Part shown: one piece after another, positions 10,605 to 20,353 of the stretch | How positions within the stretch are numbered: position 1 is the stretch's first letter | How the letters are laid out: every line of letters begins with the position of its first letter | Source of the DNA: RPQJ01 sp963754535 | GTDB taxonomy: Bacteria; Pseudomonadota; Gammaproteobacteria; Steroidobacterales; Steroidobacteraceae | Reading direction: 5' to 3' | DNA length: 64,000 nt | NCBI GenBank assembly: GCA_963754535.1 | Contig: CAVWGG010000037.1 | Coordinates: forward strand, 42,117-106,116 | The notes under the pieces: model-generated | Seen by the model: only the letters and a program-made list of their open reading frames with translations | Databases searched by the model: none | What the model was told of the DNA's origin: nothing | Made by a program: the position numbers and the translations under genes

Positions 10605-11679
10605 TCAGGGCACGAGTACGATCTTGCCTGTCTGCGCCTTGCCTAGGAAGTCGGATTGCGCCACCGCGATGTCCGCGAGCGGATAGACCGCGCGAACCAC
10701 CGGCTGCAGCGCACCGGTCTGGATCAGGTCCACGAGGCGAGCGAACACGGCCGGTGTCGTCACCGTGCAACCCAGCAGGCGCAGGTCCTTGAGATAGAGC
10801 GTGCGCAGGTCGAGCTGCACGACGGGTCCGGCGATCGCTCCGGCGACGGCGTACCGCCCGCCTCGCTTCAGCACGTCCAGCAGGCCGGCGAATGCGGCGC
10901 CACCGACCACGTCGACGACGACGTCCATCGAATCGCGGCCGAGCGCATGGACCGGATTCGCGTCGCGCTCGACGACCTGCTGCGCACCAAGTGCGATGAC
11001 GTCCCGTGCCTTGTCGCGCGTCGTCACGCCGAAGACGCGTGCACCGCGCAGCCGGGCCAGCTGCACGACTGCGGAGCCGACGCCGCCCGAGGCTCCCGTG
11101 ACGAGCACGCTCTCGCCCGGCCCGACGTTCGCGCGGGTGAGCAGGTTCTCTGCCGTGCCGTAGGCGCACGGGAACGAGGCCAGCTCGACGTCCGTCAATG
11201 CGCTCTCGATCCGCGACGCGTTGCTCGCTGGCACGGTGGCGAACCCGGCGAAACCGCCGTCACGCTCGAGGCCGACATAGCCGACGTTCTCCAGTGACCC
11301 ATCGGCTGGACGCAGCACCGGATCGACGAGCACGCGTTCCCCGATTCTTTCCCGTGCCACGCCTGCGCCCACCGCAACGATCCGACCGCACACGTCGGTG
11401 CCCTGGATGCGCGGGAAGACGAACGGGTTGCCGGCCCAACCTCCATCGGTCGCATCGCTGGCTGTCTCCACCACGGCGTCGGCGGTCGCCGTCGCAACGG
11501 ATTTTCGAGTACCAGCCAATCCGCGTGTTGATGTCGGTGTTGTTGACGGCTGCAGCGCCGACCTTCACCAGCACCTCGCCCGCTGCGGGCGCTGGCACAG
11601 CGACATCGTCGCGGTACTCGAGTTGCTCCAGGCCACCGTGACCCTTGAGCAGGACCGCTTTCATCGTGCGCGGAATCAT
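10605..11679 (-). CDS. Zinc-type alcohol dehydrogenase / quinone oxidoreductase-like, one frameshift
   Basis: A medium-chain dehydrogenase/reductase of about 355 residues. The N-terminal GroES-like domain begins MIPRTMKAVLLKGHGGLEQL and contains PAPAAGEVLVKVGAAAVNNTD; the frame then shifts at about 11505. The rest carries GTDVCGRIVAVGAG, the Rossmann motif VTGASGGVGSAVVQLA, and a C-terminus KAQTGKIVLVP typical of the Qor/ADH group. The catalytic zinc Cys of classical ADHs is not evident, so it is closer to quinone-oxidoreductase-like members. The start ATG at 11679 overlaps the stop of the cobT-like gene (ATGA), which supports both the start and co-translation. The substrate is unknown. Confidence 0.78.
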
Positions 11680-13575
11680 GGGGTGGACCTGTCGCGACAA
11701 GGGGTCATGCCGTCTTCCTCGCCCGGGCCTTCGGCTTCATGCCCGGTGCAGATGAAAAGATCGGCGAGTTGCTCGATCATCGCGTTGCCGAGTTGCTCGA
11801 CGTCCGCGATCGCGACCGCCCGCTGGTAGAAGTCCGTCACGTCGTGGCCGATGCCGATCGCAACCAGTTCCACGGGCGAGCGGGTCTCGATCCACTTCAC
11901 GACATTGCGCAGGTGCTGCTCCAGGTACCCGCCTGGATTCGCCGAGAGCGTCGCCTCGCACAGCGGCACGCCATCCGAAATCGCCATCAGGATCCGGCGC
12001 TGCTCATTGCGGCGCAGGAGCCGCTCGTGCGCCCAGAGCAGGGCCTCGCCATCGACGTTGTCCTTGAGCAGGTCTTCCTTGAGCATCACGCCGAGGTGCC
12101 GGCGGGCGCGGCGATACGGCACGTCCGCGGGCTTGTAGACGATGTAGCGCAGGTCCGTGAGGCGACCCGGGCCTGCAGGACGGCCCGCCTTGAGCCAATC
12201 CTCGCGCGATTGCCCGCCGCTCCACCGCTGCGTGGTGAAGCCGAGAATCTCGACCTTGACGCCGCAGCGCTCGAGCGTTCGCGCGAGGACGTCCGCACAG
12301 AGCGCCGCCACCATGATGGGCCGGCCGCGCATCGAGCCCGAGTTGTCGAGCAGGACCGTGACGACCGTGTCCTTGAAATCGGTGTCTGACTCCTCGCGAA
12401 ACGCGAGGGGAGCCAGCGGGTCGGTGACGACGCGAGCGAGGCGGGCCGGGTCGAGCGCACCCTCCTCCAGGTCGAACTGCCAGCGCCGCGTCTGCCTGGC
12501 GAGCAGCAACCGTTCGAGCTTGATGGCGAGCCGTGCGACGGCTGGCGCCAATGCGCGCGACTCGCGGTCGAGGTTGCCGCGCAACTGGCCGACTTCGTCG
12601 TCCGTGCACAACTCCGTCGCACCCACGATCTCGTCGTGCGCGGTGGTGAAGACGCTGTAATGCCGGTTCGGATGATCGGAGTCGTCGTACATCGGCTCGC
12701 GCTGCATGCGCTCGCCCGAGGGCTCGGCTTCCGGTTTGCGCCCGGACTCGTCCTTCGCGTCGAGTCGCGAACCGACGACTTCGCCCGCATTGAGCTCCGG
12801 CGCGTCCTGGTCCATGGCGCCGGCCTGCTGCTTGACCGCCCCAAGCGGGTCGGCGGCGGCTTCGTCACCGGGCACGACGGCCTCGATCGTCTTGACCGCC
12901 GACTTGCGCCGTTCCGCGGCCGCACCGAGTTCGTGGCCCAGGTCGAGGTCTTCGACGAGGTCGTGGACTGCAAATGCGTAGCGCTGCTGGTCGCCGACGC
13001 TGGCCGCGAGCGACTCGAGGCCCTCCTCGGCGCGCTTACGCAGGTCGTCCCGCCAGCGCAACATCAGTTCGGCTGCCGCGGGCGGCGGCGGCAGGCCCGT
13101 CAGCTTCTCGCGGACCAGCAGCGCCAGCGCCTGCGCCATCGGCGCAGGACGCGGGCCAAACGGAGTTGCCCCTGTCTTGCGCGTCAACTGCTCGACGAGC
13201 GCCGCCGTGAGGTTCTGCGCCACACCGGCAAGGACGTTGCTGCCCAGTGACTGGCAGCGCATGTCCTCGACGGCGTCGAAGATTTCCCGCGCGCGGTGTC
13301 CGGTGGGCCGGAAGCGGGCATGCAGCACCGGGTCGTGATACGCGCTGCGCAGCGCCAGGTGGTCGGCATGGCCGCGTACACGGGCCGCATCGGCTGCGGA
13401 AAGCGGCCACTTCACCGGCGGCAGGCGCACCGAGTTCGACGACTGGCCGGGCAGGCTCGGGCCGAACGTCACGTCGAGTTCCTTTGGCACCCGCCAGGGC
13501 ACGCGTGGTCTGCACGAGCGCACGCTCGCCGCGTTCTGCGGGAGCCAGCGGCGCCTGGTGCGGCCGGTTGCTCAA
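11676..13575 (-). CDS. cobT: CobT-like VWA protein (cobaltochelatase subunit family), N-terminal frameshift
   Basis: A protein of about 630 residues related to the CobT subunit of aerobic cobaltochelatase, which works with the AAA+ subunit CobS and the large subunit CobN to insert cobalt in B12 synthesis. The N-terminal region carries VRGHADHLALRSAYHDP and GHRAREIFDAVEDMR, a charged linker follows, and the C-terminal von Willebrand A domain has the metal-site motif LLDNSGSMRGRP and IGHDVTDFYQRAVAI. The first 30 or so residues (SNRPHQAPLAPAE) are in another frame that joins near 13490. The probable start is TTG 13575, overlapping the cobS stop (TTGA). No cobN lies in the window, so a chaperone pair acting on another target is possible. 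Confidence 0.82.
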
Positions 13576-14556
13576 ACGACCTTCACGCGGGTGATCGCCT
13601 CCGGCAATTCGGCGGCGAAGGCACGCTGGTAGAACTCGGCGACGGTCGGCCGTTCGAGTTCGTCGCACTTGTTGAGGAACGTCACGCGGAACGCGACCCC
13701 GATGTCGCCGAAGATCTGTGCGTTCTCGGCCCAGGCGATGACCGTGCGCGGACTCATCACGGTAGAGATGTCGCCGTTCATGAAGCCATTGCGCGTCATG
13801 TCGGCCACGCGGACCATGGCCATGATCGTGCGCCGTCCTTCGGTCGTGTCGTACGCGGGTGCCTTGGCCAGTACGATCGCCGCTTCGGCGTCGTGATCGA
13901 GGTAATTGAGCGTGGTGACGATCGACCAGCGGTCCATCTGGCCCTGGTTGATCTGCTGCGTGCCATGGTACAGGCCGCTGGTGTCGCCCAGGCCGATGGT
14001 GTTGCTGGTGGCAAAGAGCCGGAAGAACGGGTGCGGGCTGATGATGCGGTTCTGGTCGAGCAGCGTCAGCTTGCCGCTCGCTTCGAGCACGCGCTGGATC
14101 ACGAACATCACGTCCGGACGACCGGCGTCGTATTCGTCGAAGACGAGCGCGATCGGGCGCTGCAGCGCCCAGGGCAGCAGGCCTTCGCGGAACTCGGTGA
14201 TCTGCCGGCCGTCCTTCACGACGATGGCGTCGCGGCCCACGAGGTCGATCCGGCTCACGTGACCATCGAGGTTGATGCGGATCAGCGGCCAGTTCAGGCG
14301 CGCGGCTACCTGCTCGACGTGGGTCGACTTACCCGTGCCGTGGTAGCCCTGCACCATGACGCGCCGGTTGTGGCGGAAACCCGCGAGAATCGCGAGCGTG
14401 GTGTCCGGATCGAAGCGGTAGCTGTCGTCGCGGTCCGGCACGTATTCGCTGTGCTGCGAAAACGCGGGGACCAGCATGTCGCTGTTCGACGCCGAAGTCG
14501 CGCGCCGGGATTTCGATGTCCGGCCGCAGGGCAATGAGATCGTCGGAAGCCGTCAT
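13572..14556 (-). CDS. cobS: CobS-like AAA+ ATPase (cobaltochelatase subunit family), N-terminal frameshift
   Basis: A MoxR/CobS-type AAA+ ATPase of about 327 residues. Walker A is GYHGTGKSTHVEQ, Walker B is IALVFDEYDAGRPDV, the sensor region is FFRLFATSNTIGLGD, and DRWSIVTTLNYLDHD and MSPRTVIAWAENAQIFGD match CobS closely. The N-terminus typical of CobS (IALRPDIEIPARDFGV) is encoded from ATG 14556 in one frame, and the continuation SDMLVPAFSQHSEYVPD lies in another, so one base is wrong near 14490. CobS supplies ATP-driven remodelling to CobT and CobN in aerobic cobalt chelation. Here it sits between an aldehyde dehydrogenase (one-base gap) and the cobT-like gene, not in a B12 operon. Whether it serves corrinoid synthesis for the methyltransferases in this window is unknown. 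Confidence 0.84.
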
Positions 14557-14557
14557 G

Positions 14558-16057
14558 TCAAGACCCCAGGTGGATCCACGCAGCCTTGACCTGCGTGTAG
14601 CTCAGCAGTCCCTCGAGGCACTTGTCGCCGCCCTGGCCGGATTGCTTGTAGCCGAGGAACGGCATGGTGGCGTCGCCATGGTCCCAGCAGTTGACGTACA
14701 GCGTGCCGGCCTCGAGCTCGCGGACGGCGTGATGCGCCGAGCGCAGGTCGCGCGTCCACACCGATGCCTGCAGCCCGTAGACCGTGTCGTTGGCGATGCG
14801 CAGTGCATCCTGCAGGCCGTCGACTTCGATCAGCGCGGCGACTGGCCCAAAGATCTCTTCCTGCGCGATCGTCATGCCGTTGTCGACCTGGGTGAACAAC
14901 GCCGGGTTGACGTAAAAGCCCGGGCGGTCCGGCACGTCGCCGCCAAACTCGAGTTTCGCGCCCTCTTCGCGGCCTTTGGCGATGTAGCCCAGCACCCGTT
15001 CGTGCTGTTTCTTCGTCACCAGCGGTCCCATGTTCGTCTCGGGATCGAGCGGGTCACCAGCGACGTACGCCTTCTGACCGCGCTCGATGAAGCGCGCCGT
15101 GAATTCCGCGGCGATGCGCTTGTCGACGAGCAGGCGCGAACCCGCGCTGCAGACTTCGCCCATCACGCCGAAGATGCCGTTGATGGCGTAGGTGACCGCC
15201 CGGTCCATGTCCTCGAGGTCGGCGAGGAAGATCTGCGGCGACTTGCCGCCGCATTCGAGGCTCACGCGCTTCATGTTCGACTGGCCGGCGTACACGAGCA
15301 TCTTCTTGCCGGTGACCGTCGAACCCGTGAACGAGATCTTGGCTACGTCATTGTGCAGCGCGAGCGGCGCGCCGGCGTCGGCACCGAGTCCGCTGACGAC
15401 GTTGAGCACGCCAGCAGGTGCACCGGCCTCGACGAACAGTTCAGCCAGCAGCAGGGCCGACAGCGGCGCCTGCTCGGCGGCCTTCAACACCACGCAGTTG
15501 CCGGCGGCGAGCGCGGGTGCGATTTTCCAGGCGATCTGCATCAGCGGGTAGTTCCACGGCGTGATGCAGCCGACCACGCCGAGCGGTTCGCGCAGCGTGT
15601 AGTGAAAGGCGTCGGCCGGTGTCGCCGTGACTTTGCTCTCGACCTTGTCGGAGAGTTCGGCGAAGTAGCGGAACGTCAGCGCGGACTGCGGCACGTCCAC
15701 GGCCACCATGTCCCGCACGGGCTTGCCCATGCACAGCGAGTCGAGCAGCGTGAAGCGCGCGGTGTGCTTCTCGATCAATGCCGCGAGCCGGTTGAGGACG
15801 TCGAGGCGATCGCGGGGAGCCATCCGACGCCACGCACCCGCCCGGAGCGCGCAGTGCCACTCGCGACCGCGGCGTCGACGTCGGTCGGCGTCGCCCGCGG
15901 CCACTTCGCACAACGGTTCGGCCGTCGCCGGATTGACCACGGTGAAGCGGCGCCGGCCGGGCCGGCAACGTGGTCGCCCGTGAATGAAGTGGCCGGTCGA
16001 ATAGCGCAGCTCGGAGGCCAGGCGGTGCCACTCGGCGCGGCTTTGCGGAACGGACAT
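14558..16057 (-). CDS. Aldehyde dehydrogenase, two compensating frameshifts
   Basis: An NAD(P)-dependent aldehyde dehydrogenase of about 499 residues. Standard features are visible: GCITPWNYPLMQIAWKIAPA, the cofactor-site SFTGSTVTGKKM, the general-base Glu in LECGGKSPQIF, the nucleophile Cys in GEVCSAGSRLLV, and EEIFGPVAALI. Between about 15830 and 15905 the encoded residues are abnormal (an arginine run), while the neighbouring frame gives the expected DVDAAVASGTAR, so two opposite single-base errors are likely. ATG 16057 (MSVPQSRAEW) is preferred; ATG 16072 is in frame. It heads the leftward run with cobS/cobT-like genes, ADH and LysR and is divergent from the MttB operon. Betaine aldehyde is one candidate substrate but is not shown by sequence. 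Confidence 0.87.
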   Translation of the reverse strand: MSVPQSRAEWHRLASELRYSTGHFIHGRPRCRPGRRRFTVVNPATAEPLCEVAAGDADRRRRRGREWHCALRAGAWRRMAPRDRLDVLNRLAALIEKHTARFTLLDSLCMGKPVRDMVAVDVPQSALTFRYFAELSDKVESKVTATPADAFHYTLREPLGVVGCITPWNYPLMQIAWKIAPALAAGNCVVLKAAEQAPLSALLLAELFVEAGAPAGVLNVVSGLGADAGAPLALHNDVAKISFTGSTVTGKKMLVYAGQSNMKRVSLECGGKSPQIFLADLEDMDRAVTYAINGIFGVMGEVCSAGSRLLVDKRIAAEFTARFIERGQKAYVAGDPLDPETNMGPLVTKKQHERVLGYIAKGREEGAKLEFGGDVPDRPGFYVNPALFTQVDNGMTIAQEEIFGPVAALIEVDGLQDALRIANDTVYGLQASVWTRDLRSAHHAVRELEAGTLYVNCWDHGDATMPFLGYKQSGQGGDKCLEGLLSYTQVKAAWIHLGS

Positions 16058-16274
16058 TGGAAACCTCGGCAAATCGGGGGTCGCGGAACGTGGCGACCGG
16101 CGCGCAAGTTTAACGATTTCGGTGTCCTCGCGACCGGTCGCGTGGACTGGTTTCGCCGCGACTGCTTTTCCCGGTCGGTAGATAAAACTTTAGGCGGCTG
16201 GCCGCGCTTTTGTGCGAGTCTTGCGGGCGCCCGGACAGGTTCCCTGCCCGGCGCCGAAACCTACGGAGTGGCAC
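16058..16274. promoter_or_regulatory. Divergent intergenic region, ALDH run / MttB operon
   Basis: About 215 bases separate the leftward aldehyde dehydrogenase from the rightward methyltransferase operon, so promoters for both should lie here. The stretch around 16185-16200 (gataaaactttagg) is the only AT-rich patch in otherwise GC-rich DNA and is the best place for a promoter. A GGAG at 16265 precedes the GTG start at 16275. No operator could be assigned. Confidence 0.4.
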
Positions 16275-17870
16275 GTGACTGATACCCCGACCCCGGCTCG
16301 CCGGCCGTCCGGGCGCGACGCCCGCAGGGCGCAGCGCGCGGGCCCCCTGCCCGACCACCTCCGCCCCGTGAAGCCCGGCATGGAATCCGGGCGCTACCAG
16401 CCGCTGTCGCCGGATGACGTCCAGAAGATCCACCGGACGGCCCTGCGCCTGCTCTCCGAGGTCGGCCTGGCCGACGCGCCCGAAAGCGGCGTCGAGTACC
16501 TGACCCGCGCTGGCTGCACGCTGAACGACAACGGTCGGCTGCTGTTCCCCGCCTCGCTGGTCGAAGACACGCTGGCCAAAGCCGCCCGGCACTTCGTGCT
16601 GCATGCGCAGGATCCTCGTTACGACCTCGAGCCCTGGGGCAAGCGCAGCTATTTCGGCACGGCCGGCGCAGCCGTCAACATGGTGGATCCGCGCACCGGT
16701 TACCGCGAATCGACGATCAAGGACCTGTTCGACATCGGTCGCATCGTCGACGTGATGGAGCATATCCATTTCTTCCAGCGCGCCGTCGTGCCGCGCGACA
16801 TCCCGGATCCGTTCGAGATGGACTTCAACACCTGCTACGCCGCCGTCTCGTCGACGACGAAGCACGTGGGCAGCAGTTGGGTGCAGCCGGAACACGTCGA
16901 GGCCTCGCTCGAGATGCTGCACCTGATCGCGGGCGGCGAGAAGCAGTGGCGCGAGCGTCCGTTCGTCAGCCAGTCGAACTGTTTCGTCGTGCCGCCGATG
17001 AAGTTCGCGACCGACGCCTGCAAGTGCCTCGAAGTGGCGGTCCGTGGCGGCATGCCGGTGCTGCTGCTTTCGGCCGGCCAGGCCGGCGCCACGGCACCCG
17101 CGGCTCTCGCCGGTGCGCTCGCCCAGGAAGTGGCGGAAGTCCTCGCGGGTCTCGTCTACGTGAACGCGATCAAGCCGGGCCACCCGGCAATCTTCGGTAC
17201 CTGGTGCTTCGTCTCCGACCTGCGCACCGGCGCGATGTCCGGCGGCAGCCCCGAGCAGGCATTGCTCTCCGCCGCGGCCGGCCAGATGGCGCACTTCTAC
17301 GACCTGACGGGCGGCACCGCTTCCGGCATGACCGACTCGAAGCTGCCCGACGGCCAGGCGGGCGCCGAGAAAGCGCTCAATCACGCGCTGGTCGGCAACG
17401 CGGGCGCGAACATGATCTACGAGTCGGCCGGCATGCACGCGAGCCTGCTCGGCTTCTCGCTCGAAAGCCTGGTGATCGACAACGACATCATCGGCGCCAC
17501 GCAGCGCACGATCAAAGGCATCGAAGTCAGCGACGAGCGCCTGTCCTTCGAGACGATCAAGGACGTCTGCCTCAACGGGCCGGGCCATTTCCTCGGCAGC
17601 GACCAGACGTTGCAGCTGATGCAGACCGAGTACCTCTATCCGGGCGTCGGCGATCGCAAGAGTCCCAACGAGTGGAACGAACAGGGTGGGCTCGACGTCG
17701 CGCAGCGCGCGATGGCGAAGGTCGAGGAAATCCTCGGCCACAACTTCCCGTCGCACGTCGCCGAAGCCGTCGATGCCGAAATCCGCCGTCGCTTCCCAGT
17801 GAAGCTCGACCGGGCGCACATGCTGCCGCCGGCCGATTCGGCGGCCGCGCGGCGAGTCGGTTCACGCTGA
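16275..17870 (+). CDS. MttB-family (trimethylamine/betaine methyltransferase superfamily) protein 1
   Basis: A 531-residue protein of the MttB superfamily (COG5598), whose members move a methyl group from a quaternary or tertiary amine to a corrinoid protein. Conserved segments include GRYQPLSPDDVQKIHRTALR, GTAGAAVNMVDP, SQSNCFVVPPMKFATDACKC, GGTASGMTDSKLPDGQAGAEK and YESAGMHASLLGFSLE. There is no in-frame amber codon, so it is not the pyrrolysine trimethylamine enzyme but a non-Pyl paralogue of the kind active on glycine betaine, proline betaine or carnitine. The GTG at 16275 is chosen for a GGAG six bases upstream. It starts an operon with two FAD-GcvT dehydrogenases, which suggests that its product is demethylated further by them. 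Substrate is inferred only. Confidence 0.88.
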   Translation: MTDTPTPARRPSGRDARRAQRAGPLPDHLRPVKPGMESGRYQPLSPDDVQKIHRTALRLLSEVGLADAPESGVEYLTRAGCTLNDNGRLLFPASLVEDTLAKAARHFVLHAQDPRYDLEPWGKRSYFGTAGAAVNMVDPRTGYRESTIKDLFDIGRIVDVMEHIHFFQRAVVPRDIPDPFEMDFNTCYAAVSSTTKHVGSSWVQPEHVEASLEMLHLIAGGEKQWRERPFVSQSNCFVVPPMKFATDACKCLEVAVRGGMPVLLLSAGQAGATAPAALAGALAQEVAEVLAGLVYVNAIKPGHPAIFGTWCFVSDLRTGAMSGGSPEQALLSAAAGQMAHFYDLTGGTASGMTDSKLPDGQAGAEKALNHALVGNAGANMIYESAGMHASLLGFSLESLVIDNDIIGATQRTIKGIEVSDERLSFETIKDVCLNGPGHFLGSDQTLQLMQTEYLYPGVGDRKSPNEWNEQGGLDVAQRAMAKVEEILGHNFPSHVAEAVDAEIRRRFPVKLDRAHMLPPADSAAARRVGSR

Positions 17871-17886
17871 TCGAGGACTGAGACCG

Positions 17887-20346
17887 ATGGCACTTCCGGG
17901 ACACGCCAACGTCGTCATCGTCGGGGGCGGCATCGCAGGGTGCTCGATCGCCTATCACCTGACGCGCATCGGCATCACCGACGTGGTGCTGCTCGAACGC
18001 AAGCAACTCACCTGCGGCACCACCTGGCACGCCGCCGGGCTGGTGGGCCAGCTGCGCGCGACGCGCAACCTCACCGAGCTCGCCAAGTACACGGCGGACC
18101 TGTACCACTCGCTCGAGGCCGAGACCGGCCAGGCGACCGGCTTCAAGCAGAACGGTTCGATCAGTGTGGCCAAGACGGCCGCACGTCTCGAAGAGCTGAA
18201 GCGCGGCGCTTCGATGGGCAAGACGTTCGGCCTGCGCATCGACGAACTCACGCCGGGCGAGATCAAGGAACGCTGGCCGCTGCTCGAAGTCGGCGACGTG
18301 GTCGGCGGCATCTTCCTGCCGCAGGACGGCCAGACCAATCCGATCGACACGACGCAGGCGCTGGCCAAGGGCGCCAAGCAGCGTGGCGCGAAGATCTTCG
18401 AGAACACGAAGGTCGAGCGTATCCGTGTCGAGAAGGGTCGCGCCGTCGGGGTCGAGACCGAATCCGGCTACATCGCAGCGGACACCGTGGTGCTCTGCGC
18501 CGGCATGTGGTCGCACCGCATGGCGGCCGACATCGGCGTGGCCCTGCCCCTGCACGCCGCCGAGCATTTCTACATCGTCACCGAACCCATCGACGGCCTG
18601 CCCGGCAACCTCCCGGTCCTGCGCGTGCAGGACGAATGCGCGTACTACAAGGAAGACGCGGGCAAGCTGCTCATGGGTTGCTTCGAGCCGGTGGCGAAGC
18701 CGTGGGGCATGCAGGGCATTCCCGAGAGCTTCTGCTTCGACTCCCTGCCCGAGGACTACGATCACTTCGAGCCCATCCTCGAAGCCGCGGTGCGACGCGT
18801 ACCGGCACTGGGCTCCGCGGGCATTGCGCTGTTCTTCAACGGTCCCGAGAGCTTCACGCCGGACGACCGCTATCACATCGGCGAGGCGCCCGAAGTTCGC
18901 GACCTCTTCGTCGCCACCGGGTTCAATTCCGTCGGCATCGCCGCCAGTGGCGGCGTGGGCAAGGTCGTCGCCGACTGGATTCGCGACCGCCGTCCGCCAA
19001 TGGACCTCGCGGACGTGGACGTGCGGCGCGTGGTGCCGTTCCAGGCCAACAAGCGCTACCTGCACGATCGCACGACCGAAACGCTCGGCCTGCTGTACGC
19101 GATGCACTGGCCCTACTACCAGTACGCCACTGCGCGTGGCGTGCGTCGCACGCCGTTGCACGATCGCCTGGTCGCCGCGGGCGCCTGCATGGGCGAGACC
19201 GCCGGCTGGGAGCGTCCCAACTGGTATTCGACGCCGGGCTCGACCCCGCACTACGAATACTCGTACGGCCGCCAGAACTGGTTCGATGCCTGCCGCGACG
19301 AGTGCGTCGCGGTGCGTGACGCCGTCGCGCTCTTCGACCAGACGTGTTTCGCCAAGTTCATCGTGCAGGGCCGCGACGCCTGTGCGGTGCTGAACCGCCT
19401 GTCGACGTCGAACGTCGACGTGCCGCCGGGACGCATCGTCTACACGCAGTGGCTCAACGACCGGGCCGGCATCGAAGCGGACCTGACGATCACTCGCCTC
19501 GCCGAGCGTGAGTACATGGTCGTCACCTCGGCGATCTGCCAGACGCGCGACCTGGCGTGGCTGCGGCGGGCGATCGAAGCGCAGCCCGATGCGCACTGCA
19601 CGGTGACCGACGTGACGTCAGGCATTGCCATGCTGGGTGTCATGGGCCCGCGCAGCCGCGAGCTGCTGCAGACCGTCTCGGGCGCCGACCTCTCGAACGA
19701 CGCCCATCCCTTCGGCCACTCGCGCGAGATCGAGATCGGGTACGCGCGCGTGCGCGCGAGCCGCATCACCTACGTCGGCGAACTCGGCTGGGAGTTGTAC
19801 CTGCCGGCCGAGCACTGCCTCGATGTGTACGAGCAATTGCTGGCAGCCGGTGCGCCGCTCGGACTGACACACGCCGGCTACCACGCGATGGGCGCCTGCC
19901 GCGTCGAGAAGGGCTACAAGCACTGGAGCCACGACATCGGCGACGAAGACACGCCGCTCGATGCCGGGCTCGGTTTCACGGTGGCCTGGGACAAGCCGGG
20001 CGGCTTCGTTGGCCGCGAAGCGCTGCTGGCGCAGAAAGCCGCCGGTCCGCTGCAGCGCCGCCTCGTGCAGGTGATGCTGGACGACGCGTCGGATACGGCT
20101 CCCCTGCTCTACCACGAAGAACCGATCGTCCGTGACGGCGTGATCGTGGGCTCGATCCGCTCGGGCGCCTGGGGTCATCGACTCGGACGCTCCATCGGCA
20201 TGGGTTACGTGAGCTGCGACGACGGCGTCGCGGCGGAATGGCTGGCGTCCGGACGCTGGGAAGTGGAAGTCGCCTGCCGCCGGCATCCGTGCCGCGTGCA
20301 GCTGCAACCTTGGTATGACCCGCGCAACGAGCGCATCAGGAGTTGA
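17887..20346 (+). CDS. FAD-dependent dimethylglycine/sarcosine dehydrogenase-like protein with GcvT domain (1)
   Basis: An 819-residue two-domain enzyme. Residues 8-400 form a DAO-type FAD domain: VVIVGGGIAGCSIAYHLTRIG, then TTWHAAG with His48 at the place where dimethylglycine dehydrogenases bind FAD covalently. Residues about 440-815 are an aminomethyltransferase (GcvT) domain with FAKFIVQGRDACAVLNRL, VMGPRSRELLQTVSGAD, YVGELGWELYLPAEH and AYHAMGACRVEKGY-like spacing. In this family the FAD domain oxidises an N-methyl group and the GcvT domain captures the carbon as methylene-THF. It starts 16 bases after the MttB gene and ends seven bases before a second such enzyme. Dimethylglycine or sarcosine are likely substrates, but the branch is broad. 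Confidence 0.86.
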   Translation: MALPGHANVVIVGGGIAGCSIAYHLTRIGITDVVLLERKQLTCGTTWHAAGLVGQLRATRNLTELAKYTADLYHSLEAETGQATGFKQNGSISVAKTAARLEELKRGASMGKTFGLRIDELTPGEIKERWPLLEVGDVVGGIFLPQDGQTNPIDTTQALAKGAKQRGAKIFENTKVERIRVEKGRAVGVETESGYIAADTVVLCAGMWSHRMAADIGVALPLHAAEHFYIVTEPIDGLPGNLPVLRVQDECAYYKEDAGKLLMGCFEPVAKPWGMQGIPESFCFDSLPEDYDHFEPILEAAVRRVPALGSAGIALFFNGPESFTPDDRYHIGEAPEVRDLFVATGFNSVGIAASGGVGKVVADWIRDRRPPMDLADVDVRRVVPFQANKRYLHDRTTETLGLLYAMHWPYYQYATARGVRRTPLHDRLVAAGACMGETAGWERPNWYSTPGSTPHYEYSYGRQNWFDACRDECVAVRDAVALFDQTCFAKFIVQGRDACAVLNRLSTSNVDVPPGRIVYTQWLNDRAGIEADLTITRLAEREYMVVTSAICQTRDLAWLRRAIEAQPDAHCTVTDVTSGIAMLGVMGPRSRELLQTVSGADLSNDAHPFGHSREIEIGYARVRASRITYVGELGWELYLPAEHCLDVYEQLLAAGAPLGLTHAGYHAMGACRVEKGYKHWSHDIGDEDTPLDAGLGFTVAWDKPGGFVGREALLAQKAAGPLQRRLVQVMLDDASDTAPLLYHEEPIVRDGVIVGSIRSGAWGHRLGRSIGMGYVSCDDGVAAEWLASGRWEVEVACRRHPCRVQLQPWYDPRNERIRS

Positions 20347-20353
20347 GCGAAGC

